Positions 33,970-45,862 of a DNA stretch of 64,000 bases are shown piece by piece; position 1 is the stretch's first letter; each line of letters opens with the position of its first letter. The notes under the pieces were generated by a model. It was not told where the DNA came from and did not search any database. It saw only the letters and a list, made by a program, of their open reading frames with translations. Where the stretch lies: the NCBI GenBank assembly GCA_004143945.1, contig SEHB01000009.1, positions 96,757-160,756 on the forward strand. The letters are read 5' to 3'. The DNA is from Lysobacteraceae bacterium (GTDB taxonomy: Bacteria; Pseudomonadota; Gammaproteobacteria; Xanthomonadales; Rhodanobacteraceae). A program made the translations under genes and the position numbers.

Positions 33970-35358
33970 TCAGCCTCGCTGGACGGGGCGACCGCGCAGT
34001 GCGAGCGCCTTGAGCGCATTGAGCGCCTCGTTGAGCGCGTAGTCCTGCTGCAGGTCGCGATGCGCGGCGCTCGGCGTTTCCACCGCGCCCGATTCGTCGC
34101 CGGGACCGCGCAGGTGGTTGCGCAGATCGCGCTCGCCGATGATCGGTGACGGATCGGCATCGCGCAGGCTCAGCGCCAGGTCCGCGAGCGCGATGTCGGG
34201 TTCGATGCCGGCCGCCTGGATCGAGGTACCGCCCGGCGTGTAGTAGCGGGCGGTCGTCAGCTTGACCGCGCGCGCGGCATCGAGCGGCAACACGGTCTGC
34301 ACCGAACCCTTGCCGAACGTGCGCCGGCCCATCAGCAGTGCGCGGTGGTTGTCCTTGAGCGCGCCCGCGACGATCTCCGCCGCGGATGCGGTGCCGTTGT
34401 CGACGAGCACCACCAGCGGCGCGCCCGCGAGCACGTCGCCCGGCGTCGCACGGAAACTCATCTCCGCTTCCTTCAGGCGTCCGCGCGTTGAGACGATCAC
34501 GCCGTCGTCGAGGAACAGGTCGCTGATCTCGACCGCGCCATTGAGCAGGCCGCCCGGGTTGCTGCGCAGGTCGAGCACCGCGCCGCGCAACGCGCCCTTG
34601 TTGTCGGCGGCGAGGCGCTCGATGCGGCGACGCAACTGGCTGCCGGTTTCGTCCTGGAACTGGCTCACGCGCAGGTACGCGTAACCCGGCTCGAGCAGGC
34701 GGCCGCCCGCGCTCGCGACGCGGATCACGTCGCGCTTGAGCGTGATGTCGACCGGCACGCTCTGGCGCTCGTGCAGGATGTTCAACGTGATCGAACTGCC
34801 GAGGGGCCCGCGCAGCTTGTCGATCGCGCCGTCGAGGTCGTCAGACTGCACCGGCTTGCCGTCGATGCGCAGGATCGTGTCGCCGGCCTTGATGCCCGCG
34901 CGCTCGGCCGGCGTGCCGTCGATCGGCGAGACCACGCGCAGGGTGCCTTCGACCTGCAGCACCTCGATGCCGAGCCCGTGGTAGCTGCCGCTGGTGTCCT
35001 CGGTGAGGTCGCGGATCTGCTCCTCGTCGAGGTATTCGCTGTGCGGGTCGAGCCCCGCGAGCAGGCCGCGGATCGCGGCCTGCATCAGGCGATGGTCGTC
35101 GACGTCCTCGACGTAAGCCTGCTTGACCAGGCTGTAGACCGCGGTGAATGCGCGGATGTCGTCGAGATCGACCGTGCGCTTCGGTGCTGCCGGTGCGGCG
35201 CCCGCTTCCGGCGCGGCGGGCGCCGGCGCAGGCAGCGTGTCGGCAGGCGGCGCTGCGGGCGCGGGGGGCGCCGCCGGCGGGGCGGTCGGCGGATCGGCCG
35301 CGCACGCGATCGCGCCGGCGAGTGCGAACGGGAGCATCAGGGTCTGCGGATAACGCAT
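33970..35358 (-). CDS. ctpA: S41 family C-terminal processing peptidase
   Basis: 462-residue periplasmic protease. A signal peptide or lipoprotein-like N-terminus (LPFALAGAIACAAD) and a Pro/Ala-rich linker precede the PDZ domain (GLGIEVLQVEGTLRVVSP, AGIKAGDTILRIDGKPV). The catalytic S41 domain has Ser325 (NGTASAAEIVAGAL) and Lys350 (GRRTFGKGSVQT), the usual Ser-Lys dyad 25 residues apart. GGAGG precedes the ATG at 35358. The gpmI-envC-ctpA order is common in Pseudomonas and Xanthomonadales. It probably trims envelope proteins or controls peptidoglycan enzymes. Confidence 0.95.
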   Translation of the reverse strand: MRYPQTLMLPFALAGAIACAADPPTAPPAAPPAPAAPPADTLPAPAPAAPEAGAAPAAPKRTVDLDDIRAFTAVYSLVKQAYVEDVDDHRLMQAAIRGLLAGLDPHSEYLDEEQIRDLTEDTSGSYHGLGIEVLQVEGTLRVVSPIDGTPAERAGIKAGDTILRIDGKPVQSDDLDGAIDKLRGPLGSSITLNILHERQSVPVDITLKRDVIRVASAGGRLLEPGYAYLRVSQFQDETGSQLRRRIERLAADNKGALRGAVLDLRSNPGGLLNGAVEISDLFLDDGVIVSTRGRLKEAEMSFRATPGDVLAGAPLVVLVDNGTASAAEIVAGALKDNHRALLMGRRTFGKGSVQTVLPLDAARAVKLTTARYYTPGGTSIQAAGIEPDIALADLALSLRDADPSPIIGERDLRNHLRGPGDESGAVETPSAAHRDLQQDYALNEALNALKALALRGRPVQRG

Positions 35359-35437
35359 CGGCAACCTCCGGAACGACCTTGAGTGTAGCGCCGCGCGCGT
35401 GAGGGTGGTGTTGCCGCAGGCTCGCGGCCGCGCTCGT

Positions 35438-36622
35438 TCAGTTGCGCGCGAGCCAGCTGCGCGGATCGATCGCCTTGCCGTTTGCGCGCAGCTCGAAGTA
35501 CAGCCCGGCCGCCTTCTGGTCCGCACTGGAGCCGCTGGTCGCGATCGCTTCACCGCCGCGCACCCAGTCGCCGACGTCTTTCAGCAGGCCTTCGTTGCCA
35601 CCATAGAGGCTGAGGTAGCCGTCGCCGTGGTCGAGGATGATCATGAGGCCGTAACCGCGCAGCCAGTCGGCGAACGCGACGCGCCCGTGCGACACCGCGC
35701 GCACGTTCGTGCCGGGTTTGGCTGCGAGCATCATGCCGCTGCTGCTGCGCCCCGAGTCGTCCTTCGAGCCGAACGCGATCAGCACCTTGCCGCGCAGCGG
35801 CCACGGCAACGCGCCGCGACCGCTTGCGAACGGGCGATCGTCGGCGAGCTGGCGCGGGATGTCGGCGAACACGTCGCGCAGGCGCTCAATGAGTCGGGTC
35901 AGCTCCGCTTCGTCGCGCCCGAGCGTCGCGATGCGCGAGCGCTGGTCCGCGAGCCGCGCGTCGATCTCGCGCACGAGCGTCTCGCGCGCGGCGCGCTCGC
36001 CGACGAGGCGCTGCGATTCCGCGTCACGCGAGGCGCGCGTCGCCGCGATCGCGGCGACCGCGTCGGCAATCGCGCGCTGCACCTCGGCCAGGCGCGCGAG
36101 GTCCGCGTCGAGCGTCGCGATGCGCCCGACGCGCGCGCGCTGGAAGTAGCGGTGGTAGGCGAGCACGCGCGCGACCGCGGCGACGTCGTCCTGCTGCAGC
36201 AGCAGGCGCAGTTCCTCGTTGCGACCCAGCGCATAGGCCGAGCGCACGAGCGCCGCGAGCGCGGCGCGCTGTTCGCGCAGCGCGGCCTCGAGCTTGGCGC
36301 GTTCGGCGTCGAGCGCGTCGTGGCTGGCCTGCTGTTCGGACAGTTGCTGCTCGAGGTCGTGCAGCTCGCGCGCGATCGCGGCGAGCGCGAGATCCTGCGC
36401 GCGCAACGCCTCCTCGGCCTCGCTGCGCTCGCCGCTCGTCGCGCGCTGCTCGGCCGCGAGCGCCTTGAGCTCGGTGCGCACGGCGTCGAGCTTGCGCCGC
36501 GCCTCGCGTTCCTCGGCCGAGGGCGCGGCAGCGCCGGTGGACTGCGCATGCAGCGCGCCAGCCGCCGCGACGCCGAGCGCGAGCAGCACGACCAGCCCCG
36601 CGATGCGTCCGCTCGCGGACAC
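35438..36622 (-). CDS. envC: EnvC-type murein hydrolase activator
   Basis: 394 residues: a signal peptide (LVVLLALGVAAAGALHAQ), a long coiled coil (about 35-260, many Ala/Arg/Glu/Leu heptads) and a C-terminal LytM (M23) fold (about 275-390). The zinc ligands are lost: the usual HxGxD reads SSGMMLAA, the second His of HGDGYLSLYGG is Gly, and HLHFE reads LYFEL. That is typical of activators such as EnvC that switch on amidases at division sites, rather than of active peptidases. The GTG start abuts the gpmI stop with no gap, so it is co-translated with gpmI. Confidence 0.93.
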   Translation of the reverse strand: MSASGRIAGLVVLLALGVAAAGALHAQSTGAAAPSAEEREARRKLDAVRTELKALAAEQRATSGERSEAEEALRAQDLALAAIARELHDLEQQLSEQQASHDALDAERAKLEAALREQRAALAALVRSAYALGRNEELRLLLQQDDVAAVARVLAYHRYFQRARVGRIATLDADLARLAEVQRAIADAVAAIAATRASRDAESQRLVGERAARETLVREIDARLADQRSRIATLGRDEAELTRLIERLRDVFADIPRQLADDRPFASGRGALPWPLRGKVLIAFGSKDDSGRSSSGMMLAAKPGTNVRAVSHGRVAFADWLRGYGLMIILDHGDGYLSLYGGNEGLLKDVGDWVRGGEAIATSGSSADQKAAGLYFELRANGKAIDPRSWLARN

Positions 36623-38176
36623 TCAGCGCAGTTCGACGAGGTTGCGGCCGGTCATTTCGGCCGGCTGCGGCAGGCCCATCAGCGCGAGCACGCTCGGGGC
36701 GAGGTCGCGCAGCGCCCCCGCGTGCAGCACCGCGGGACGCCCGAGGTAGACCAGCGGCACCGGACCGACCGTGTGCTGGGTATGCGCGATGCCGTCGGCG
36801 TCGAGCATCTGCTCGAGGTTGCCGTGGTCCGCGGTCACGAGCATCTCGCCACCGGCCGCGCGGATCGCCTGCGCGAGTCGCCCGAGCGCGACGTCGACGG
36901 CCTCGACCGCGGCGATCGCGGCCGATTCGACGCCGGTATGCCCGACCATGTCCGGATTGGCGATGTTGCAGACGATGAAATCGAAGCGTCCGGAGCCGAT
37001 CGCATCCACGAGTCGGTCGGTGAGCTCGGGGCAGCTCATTTCGGGTTTCAGGTCATAGGTCGCGACCTTCGGGCTCGGCACGAGGATGCGCTCCTCGCGT
37101 TCGAACGGCTGCTCGCGCCCGCCCGAGAAGAAGAACGTCACGTGCGCGTACTTCTCGGTCTCGGCGATCCGGAGCTGCGCGAGGCCGAGCGAGGCGAGGT
37201 ATTCGCCGAGCGTGTCGCGCATCGATTGCGGGGGCCACGCGATCGCGCTGACGCCGAGGCCCTGCTCGTACTCGGTCAGCGAGACGAATGCGGACAGGCG
37301 GATCGTGCGCGCGCGCTCGAAGCCGTCGAACCTCGCATCGAGGAACGCATGCGACAGCTCGCGCGCGCGGTCGGCGCGGAAGTTCATGAACACGATCGCG
37401 TCGCCGTCGGCGACGCGGGCGCCGCCGTCGACGATGGTCGGCTTCACGAACTCGTCGGTCTCGCCGCGCGCGTAGGCCTCGCGCAGTGCGCCGGCCGCGT
37501 CCTCGGCCGCGAACGGCGCGCTCGCATCCGCGATCGCCTCGTACGCGAGGCGCACGCGGTCCCAGCGCTGGTCGCGGTCCATCGCGTAGTAGCGCCCGCA
37601 CAGGCTCGCGATGTGCGCGTTGCCGAGCGCGGCGCACTTCGCGGCGAGCGCCGCGACGCTCGCGGGCGCGCTTTGCGGCGGCGTGTCGCGGCCATCGAGG
37701 AACGCATGCACCGCGACGCGCGCGACGCCGCGGCGCGCCGCGAGATCGAGCATCGCGTGGATGTGGCGCTCGTGGCTGTGCACGCCGCCCTGCGACAGCA
37801 GCCCGAGCACGTGCAGCGTGCCGCCGCGCTCCTTCGCGGCGGCGCAAGCCGCATCGAGCGCTTCGTTGTCGAAGAAGCTGCCGTCCGCGAGCGCCGCGTC
37901 GATGCGCGTGAGGTCCTGGTAGACGATGCGGCCCGATCCGATGTTCATGTGGCCGACTTCGGAATTGCCCATCTGCCCGTCCGGCAGTCCGACATGCTCG
38001 CCATGCGTGTCGACCAGCGTGTGCGGGCACTCGGCGAGCAGGCGCCGCCAGTTCGGACAGTTCGCCTGCGCGATCGCGTTGTGCGCGGTTTCCTCGCGAT
38101 GGCCCCAGCCGTCGAGGATCAGCAGCAGGATCGGTCGGGGTCGGGCCACGGCGTCGTTTCCATCGGTAGCGGTCAT
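36623..38176 (-). CDS. gpmI: 2,3-bisphosphoglycerate-independent phosphoglycerate mutase
   Basis: 517-residue glycolytic enzyme interconverting 3- and 2-phosphoglycerate with two Mn2+ ions. Seen: LLLILDGWGHRE (first metal Asp), MGNSEVGHMNIG (catalytic Ser), VHAFLDGRDTPP, and the second metal set near the C-terminus NIANPDMVGHTG with VTADHGN. The length matches the family. It leads the gpmI-envC-ctpA block; the link between glycolysis and cell-wall hydrolase control is by gene order only. Confidence 0.97.
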   Translation of the reverse strand: MTATDGNDAVARPRPILLLILDGWGHREETAHNAIAQANCPNWRRLLAECPHTLVDTHGEHVGLPDGQMGNSEVGHMNIGSGRIVYQDLTRIDAALADGSFFDNEALDAACAAAKERGGTLHVLGLLSQGGVHSHERHIHAMLDLAARRGVARVAVHAFLDGRDTPPQSAPASVAALAAKCAALGNAHIASLCGRYYAMDRDQRWDRVRLAYEAIADASAPFAAEDAAGALREAYARGETDEFVKPTIVDGGARVADGDAIVFMNFRADRARELSHAFLDARFDGFERARTIRLSAFVSLTEYEQGLGVSAIAWPPQSMRDTLGEYLASLGLAQLRIAETEKYAHVTFFFSGGREQPFEREERILVPSPKVATYDLKPEMSCPELTDRLVDAIGSGRFDFIVCNIANPDMVGHTGVESAAIAAVEAVDVALGRLAQAIRAAGGEMLVTADHGNLEQMLDADGIAHTQHTVGPVPLVYLGRPAVLHAGALRDLAPSVLALMGLPQPAEMTGRNLVELR

Positions 38177-38290
38177 CGCGCAATGCTAGCAGGCCTGCGA
38201 CGGCGGCCTTGAACGGACGCGTCGCGTCGCCATAAACCCTGTGGCGCCGTGCCGCATCCAAGCCGGCACGAACGATCGATGGAGGCCCCC

Positions 38291-38947
38291 ATGCTGCGCA
38301 AACCCCTGCCCGTGCTCGCTGCCCTGCTGCTCTCTCTCGCCGGCGCCGCGCAGGCGCGCGGCATCGATGTCGACAAGGTCAATGGCTCGATCCACATCGA
38401 CGGCAACCAGCAGGCCGGCAACCTCGAGACCGTGAACGGCTCGATCCGCGTCGAGGACGGCGGCAGCGCCGAGGACATCTCGACCGTCAACGGCAGCATC
38501 CGCCTCGGCGAACGCGTTACCGCGACCTCGCTCGAAACCGTCAATGGCGGTGCCGAGATCGGCGCGGATGCGCGCATCAGCGGCTCGGTCGAGACCGTCA
38601 ACGGCAGCATCGTGCTCGGCCAGCGCGCCGAAGTGACCGGACGCGTCGAGAACGTGAACGGGCGCATCGCGCTCGACGCCGCGCGCGTCGGAGAAGGCAT
38701 CGTGACGGTCGGCGGCGACATCGAGATCGGCGCGGACTCGCACGTGGCCGGCGGCCTGCGCGTGGACAAGCCGAGCGGCTGGTTCAACTGGAGCGATCGC
38801 AAGCCGCGCATCGTGATCGGCCCGCGCGCGGTCGTCGACGGCCCGCTCGAGTTCCGCCGCGAAGTCGAACTCTTCGTCAGCGACAGCGCGCGCATCGGCG
38901 CGGTCAGCGGCGCGACCGCGCAGGCGTTCGCGGGCGATCATCCGTAG
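38291..38947 (+). CDS. Exported VNG-repeat solenoid protein
   Basis: 218 residues: a signal peptide (LPVLAALLLSLAGAAQA) followed by seven imperfect repeats of about 18-20 residues, each built on [ED]-x-VNG-[SG]-[IA]-x-[IVL]: DKVNGSIHI, ETVNGSIRV, STVNGSIRL, ETVNGGAEI, ETVNGSIVL, ENVNGRIAL and VTVGGDIEI. The regular spacing suggests a short beta solenoid, distantly like polymerising bactofilins or DUF4097 proteins. The ATG at 38291 has GGAGG five bases upstream. No catalytic motif. Envelope location is inferred. Confidence 0.8.
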   Translation: MLRKPLPVLAALLLSLAGAAQARGIDVDKVNGSIHIDGNQQAGNLETVNGSIRVEDGGSAEDISTVNGSIRLGERVTATSLETVNGGAEIGADARISGSVETVNGSIVLGQRAEVTGRVENVNGRIALDAARVGEGIVTVGGDIEIGADSHVAGGLRVDKPSGWFNWSDRKPRIVIGPRAVVDGPLEFRREVELFVSDSARIGAVSGATAQAFAGDHP

Positions 38948-39009
38948 AAGCGATCGCCCGTAGCGATCACCCCGGCCCACCCGCGCAGCGACGCCGCGCG
39001 GGTGCGCGC

Positions 39010-41355
39010 TCACGGCTCGTCGAAGCCGTCCGCGAAGATCACGTCGCCGGCGTCGGCGCTCCACTCGAGCGCGATCGCGTCGAACAAGCCGTTGAAGCCG
39101 TTGCCGCTCGCGTTGGGATACACGGCCATGATCACGGTGAGCGAGGTATCGTGGTTCCACTCCGCGTCCGACACGGTGACCAGCGCGGGATTCGCCGGGC
39201 GCGTCCATTGATCCAGCATCGTCTGCGTGGCGAACGCGTGCACGCCGCCCTGCGTGATCGCACCGTCGATGCAGCCCTCGCCGCCATCGAGTCGAAGTTC
39301 CCAGATCAGCGCAGTCGGGTTGCCGAGCAGCGGGTCGCCTTCGGTGCGCGCCGACCCGTTGAGCGCGTAGGTGCCGGGCCCGGGCAGATGGATGCACTGG
39401 ATGTAGCCGAGCACCCGGTCCGCACTGCCGGTTTGCGCGATTTGCGCCGAGCCCGATCCTTCCGTCGAGCCCGGCGCGTTGTCGACCTGGAAGTTGCCGG
39501 CATGCCCGGTCGGCAGTAACCACAGGTTGGTGTCGCCTGCGAAGTCGCCATTCTGCACGAGCGGCTGCAAGCCCTGGCGCTCATGCGCGCCGATGTCGCG
39601 CGAAGTGCTCGGATCCGGGCGCGGCACCGCGCCGATGCGCTGGTCGCGCGGCAGGCCGAAGGCGTCGCGGTCGTCGCCGACGACGGGCGGCGCGAAATCG
39701 ATCGCGGGCGACGCAGCGCGCAAGCGGTAGTCACCGCGTTCCGGATCGACGAACCGCGGCGAAGGAATCGCGATCGCTTCGGGACCGCCGCCGAGGCTTT
39801 CAGCCTCGCTCGCGAGCACCCATTCGACCTGCGGCGTGCCGTCGCCGGCCAGCGACACGGCACCGGCCTGCCAGACCAGGAGGCGCTGCAGCAAGGGGGC
39901 GGAGTCGTCGAGTTCGAACACGGCGCCGCCGATGGCGTTATCCGCGATCGTCGTATCGCGCAAGCTGAAGAAGTCGGTTCCTTGCGCACGCAGCACACCG
40001 GCGGACAACGAGTTGCCAGTGATCTGCATGTGCGCGAGACAGACCCAGGTGACCGACGCCAGGTCGATGAGCCGCCCACCGCGATTGCCTTCGATGACGA
40101 CGCCGCGCGGACCGTTCGAGGCGTTGGCGCTCGAGCATCCGATGTCGAACCGCCAGGCGTCGTTGCCCACGTGCATGACGGCTCCGCCGGTCGGCTGGCC
40201 GGCGAGGTCCTGGTCGTAGTTGCCCACGATGCGTCCGCAGGGCGCATCGAGCGGGCAAGGCACCGCACCGCCCGGCGGTGTCGGTTGTGCGTAGTCGTAA
40301 TTGAACCGAAGGTCGCCGTCACCGTCGAGGTAGACCGCCGCGCCCTCCGGGGCGGCGTTGCCTTCGATCTCCGCGTTCGACAGGATGGCCTTCGTGTAGG
40401 GCCGCCCTGCGTAGACGCCGCCACCCCCGACCGAGGCGAAGTTCTGCGCGATCTTCGCCGGCATGCCGGCGACCGTCGCATTCAGGTGCAAGGTGCTGAA
40501 TGTGTCCACGTTGCCGCTTTCTCCGAGCACGGCCACGCCGCCACCGTAGCGTGCGGTGTTCGCGTAGATGGCGCCGGTGTTGCCCACGCCCGCGCTGCCG
40601 ATCGTCGCGTAGCCGTGCAGGCTGGTCGTGTTGTTGACCACGAGCCCGCCGCCGTAGCCACCGTGCGTGGTTCCCAGTACGTCGTAGCCGGTCGCCTCGT
40701 TGAACGCGATCACGCTCCCGGGCGACTCCGTCATGTAGAACCGCACCGCCTCGGCGAATACGCCGCCGCCGCTGTCGCGCGCGATGTTGCCGGTGATGCC
40801 GACGTTGCCGAGCACGACGACGAGCGCATCCACGCCGGTGCCTTCGGCGTACAGGCCGCCCCCCAGTCCGGCCGTGTTGTTGATGATCGAGGTACGCCCG
40901 AGGTAGAGCGTGCCGTTGCCGCGATAGTAGATGCCGCCGCCCTTGCCGCTGACGCCGTCGACGTCGCCATTGCGGATCGTCAGCCCGTCGAGGCTCACGA
41001 AATGCCCGGCGCCCGCGATGCGCAGCACGGGCGCGGCGGCGCCGCCCGCGCCGTCGAGTGTCGTGTACTGGGTGCCGTCGATCGTGTTGCAGTCGGACCA
41101 GAAGCCTTCGAGGTACAACGACTGGCCGGTGTCGATCAGGAGCGCCAAGTCGCCCCAGATCCGGCTGTGCGGAATGCGGATGAAGTCCTCGCCCGGGTTC
41201 GCTTCGGCGGCATCGATGGCTGCCTGGATCGTGGCGTGGGTGCAGCCGGGCTCGGAGCCGACGGCGAAGATGGCCGCGCGAGCGGGCGTGCAGAAGATCA
41301 TCAGTATGCCGGCGGCGATGGCCAGCCAGCGCATCGGGTACGTGCAAGCAGTCAT
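39010..41355 (-). CDS. Secreted parallel beta-helix protein with FADGFD tail
   Basis: 781 residues: a signal peptide (LAIAAGILMIFCTPARA), then a long right-handed beta-helix region with polymorphic-outer-membrane-protein-like turns (GGGIYYRGNGTLYLG, GGGLYAEG, SGGGVFAEAV, YGGGLVVNN, GGGVYAGRP, GGAVMHVG). After the ASPAIDFA and DIGAHERQG closing motif of such helices comes a C-terminal jelly-roll-like domain (about 620-770: LVQNGDFAGDTNLWLLPTG...). It ends DVIFADGFDEP. Surface or extracellular location is inferred. The gene is divergent from a second beta-helix gene starting at 41579. Confidence 0.8.
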   Translation of the reverse strand: MTACTYPMRWLAIAAGILMIFCTPARAAIFAVGSEPGCTHATIQAAIDAAEANPGEDFIRIPHSRIWGDLALLIDTGQSLYLEGFWSDCNTIDGTQYTTLDGAGGAAAPVLRIAGAGHFVSLDGLTIRNGDVDGVSGKGGGIYYRGNGTLYLGRTSIINNTAGLGGGLYAEGTGVDALVVVLGNVGITGNIARDSGGGVFAEAVRFYMTESPGSVIAFNEATGYDVLGTTHGGYGGGLVVNNTTSLHGYATIGSAGVGNTGAIYANTARYGGGVAVLGESGNVDTFSTLHLNATVAGMPAKIAQNFASVGGGGVYAGRPYTKAILSNAEIEGNAAPEGAAVYLDGDGDLRFNYDYAQPTPPGGAVPCPLDAPCGRIVGNYDQDLAGQPTGGAVMHVGNDAWRFDIGCSSANASNGPRGVVIEGNRGGRLIDLASVTWVCLAHMQITGNSLSAGVLRAQGTDFFSLRDTTIADNAIGGAVFELDDSAPLLQRLLVWQAGAVSLAGDGTPQVEWVLASEAESLGGGPEAIAIPSPRFVDPERGDYRLRAASPAIDFAPPVVGDDRDAFGLPRDQRIGAVPRPDPSTSRDIGAHERQGLQPLVQNGDFAGDTNLWLLPTGHAGNFQVDNAPGSTEGSGSAQIAQTGSADRVLGYIQCIHLPGPGTYALNGSARTEGDPLLGNPTALIWELRLDGGEGCIDGAITQGGVHAFATQTMLDQWTRPANPALVTVSDAEWNHDTSLTVIMAVYPNASGNGFNGLFDAIALEWSADAGDVIFADGFDEP

Positions 41356-41376
41356 GGCGATGGACTCGTGGTCAGG

Positions 41377-41487
41377 GTCATTGCGAGGAACGCCGCCGTC
41401 GCGCAAACCGGATCACGTGCGCGGCCGCCGACCCTGCAGCGCGGTGCGTGATCCGCTTTCGCGCGATCGCGCGTTCCTCGTGATGTC
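41377..41487. repeat. Inverted GTCATTGCGAGGAACG repeat between divergent beta-helix genes
   Basis: The left arm GTCATTGCGAGGAACGCC (41377-41394) faces 41471-41487, which on the minus strand reads GACATCACGAGGAACGC. This matches the widespread proteobacterial spacer repeat GTCATTGCGAGGA. It sits in the 223-base divergent promoter region of the two beta-helix genes. Confidence 0.6.
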
Positions 41488-41578
41488 GCCGGCGCCCGCC
41501 CGGTGCGGCGACGCGGCGACGCTGAACGGTCCAACCGGAATGCGCGACCGTTCCCGCTCACACGCTCCGGAGGATTCC

Positions 41579-42964
41579 ATGTCGTCCATTTCCACCGTTC
41601 CGAGGCGGCGACCACTCGCGGCTGCACTGGCGCTCGCCGGGATGATCGCGAGCACGCAGCCAGCGTCCGCTTCACCCGCCGCGACGCATCCGGTCCGCCA
41701 CGGTCCGGCAGTCGTCACCCACTGCGGGGATGACGGTCCCGGCAGCCTGCGCGAGGCGTATACGAACGCGGTCGACGGCGCCGTGATCGATCTCGGCCAG
41801 CTCACGTGCAGCACGATCACGCTGGCGAGCGGCGCTCTCGTCGACGCACCGGCCTCCGGCTCGGTTCGCGTTCGCGGCCCTGCTGCCGGGACCGGCCGGA
41901 CGCTGACCATCAGCGGCGACCACCTCGACCGCGTGTTCGTGCACAACGGCGAGGGCAGCCTGATGCTCGAGAACCTGTCGATCGAGGCAGGCCGGCGCAA
42001 TGGCGGCAATGGGGGCTGCGTGCATTCGCACGGCGGCCTGACCGCCGAGACGGTGCGCTTCTTCGATTGCGCCGTATCCGGCGAGGCGGTGCATGGCGGG
42101 GCGGCGTTCGCGGAAGGCGACGTCTCCCTGGTCGCGAGTTCGATCAGCGGCAGCAGCGCGGCGGGCACGACGTCGGCCAGCGGCGGCGCGATCCATGCCG
42201 GCGGCAACGTCGTCCTGCTCGGCTCGACCGTGCAGGCCAACATCGCGATTGCAGTGGATGGACCCGTGCGCACCGGCGTCGGCGGCGGTGTCTACGCAGC
42301 GGGTGAAGCGCGCATCGGCTACTCCACGCTGACCGGCAACCATGCGGTGGCCGGCGGCGGCGTGCATGCGGCAGGATTGTTCCTCTACAACAGCACGCTT
42401 TCGGGCAACACGGCCGAATTCCGCGGTGCCGGTGTGGAGCACGTCGGAAAGTCGCCGCTGGTGATCGCCAGCAGCACGATCGTGTTCAACCGCAACGACG
42501 CGGGTGCCGGCGCCGGCATCTACCTCGATGGTCCCGCGAACCTCTACAGCACCATCATCGCGGGCAATACCATGGGTTTCCCCGGCACGGCATCGGACAT
42601 CGCGGGGCCGCCGTCGTCTTCCATTGCCGGCATGAGCAACCTGGTCGGGGCCTCGACGCTGCCAACGCCCCCCGACACGATGGCGACAGACCCGCTGCTG
42701 GATCCGCTGCTGCAGGACAACGGTGGCCTGACGCCGACGCACGCGCTGCTGCCGGGCAGTCCCGCGATCGACCATGGCAACAATCTGTTCGGACTGTGCT
42801 GCGACCAGCGGTGGTCGTTGCCTTCGTCGAACCTTCCGTTCGAACGCGTGGTCGGAACGGCAGCCGACATCGGTGCCTACGAGGCCGGCGCACCGGATCG
42901 CGTGTTCGACGACGGCTTCGAGGTGGCGCTGGAGAAGCGGCGAGCGCGCCCATCGACGCGATGA
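41579..42964 (+). CDS. Secreted beta-helix protein (choice-of-anchor type) with FDDGFE tail
   Basis: 461 residues: a signal peptide (LAAALALAGMIASTQPASA), then a CGDDGPGSLREAY start typical of secreted repeat proteins, beta-helix turns (GGAAFAEGDVSLVASS, GGAIHAGGNVVLLGS, GGGVYAAGEARIGYS, GGGVHAAGLFLYNS, GAGIYLDGPANLYSTII) and a closing LLPGSPAIDHGNN...TAADIGAYEAG. The C-terminus carries RVFDDGFEVALEKRRARPSTR; the tail is followed by 14 basic residues-rich positions, longer than in the other four proteins. GGAGGA precedes the ATG. It may be a partner or paralogue of the divergent beta-helix protein. Confidence 0.82.
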   Translation: MSSISTVPRRRPLAAALALAGMIASTQPASASPAATHPVRHGPAVVTHCGDDGPGSLREAYTNAVDGAVIDLGQLTCSTITLASGALVDAPASGSVRVRGPAAGTGRTLTISGDHLDRVFVHNGEGSLMLENLSIEAGRRNGGNGGCVHSHGGLTAETVRFFDCAVSGEAVHGGAAFAEGDVSLVASSISGSSAAGTTSASGGAIHAGGNVVLLGSTVQANIAIAVDGPVRTGVGGGVYAAGEARIGYSTLTGNHAVAGGGVHAAGLFLYNSTLSGNTAEFRGAGVEHVGKSPLVIASSTIVFNRNDAGAGAGIYLDGPANLYSTIIAGNTMGFPGTASDIAGPPSSSIAGMSNLVGASTLPTPPDTMATDPLLDPLLQDNGGLTPTHALLPGSPAIDHGNNLFGLCCDQRWSLPSSNLPFERVVGTAADIGAYEAGAPDRVFDDGFEVALEKRRARPSTR

Positions 42965-43024
42965 GCCGGGCTACGCGCGACTTCGCGCGTCCGCTCGCGA
43001 TGCGCCCGGGTCGCGACGCACGGA

Positions 43025-45829
<2,805 letters not shown>

Positions 45830-45862
45830 GCCACGTTGAACGCCGTCCGGGGCCGGACCGCG

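Noticed and set aside
35438..36622. Active M23 endopeptidase
   Set aside because: The zinc-binding His and Asp residues are replaced, as expected for an EnvC-type activator.
17623..42964. FxDGF tail as a rhombosortase/GlyGly-CTERM signal cleaved by the rhomboid at 32669
   Set aside because: The tails lack the Gly-Gly motif, the transmembrane helix and the basic end that such signals need. The rhomboid is linked to gspAB instead.
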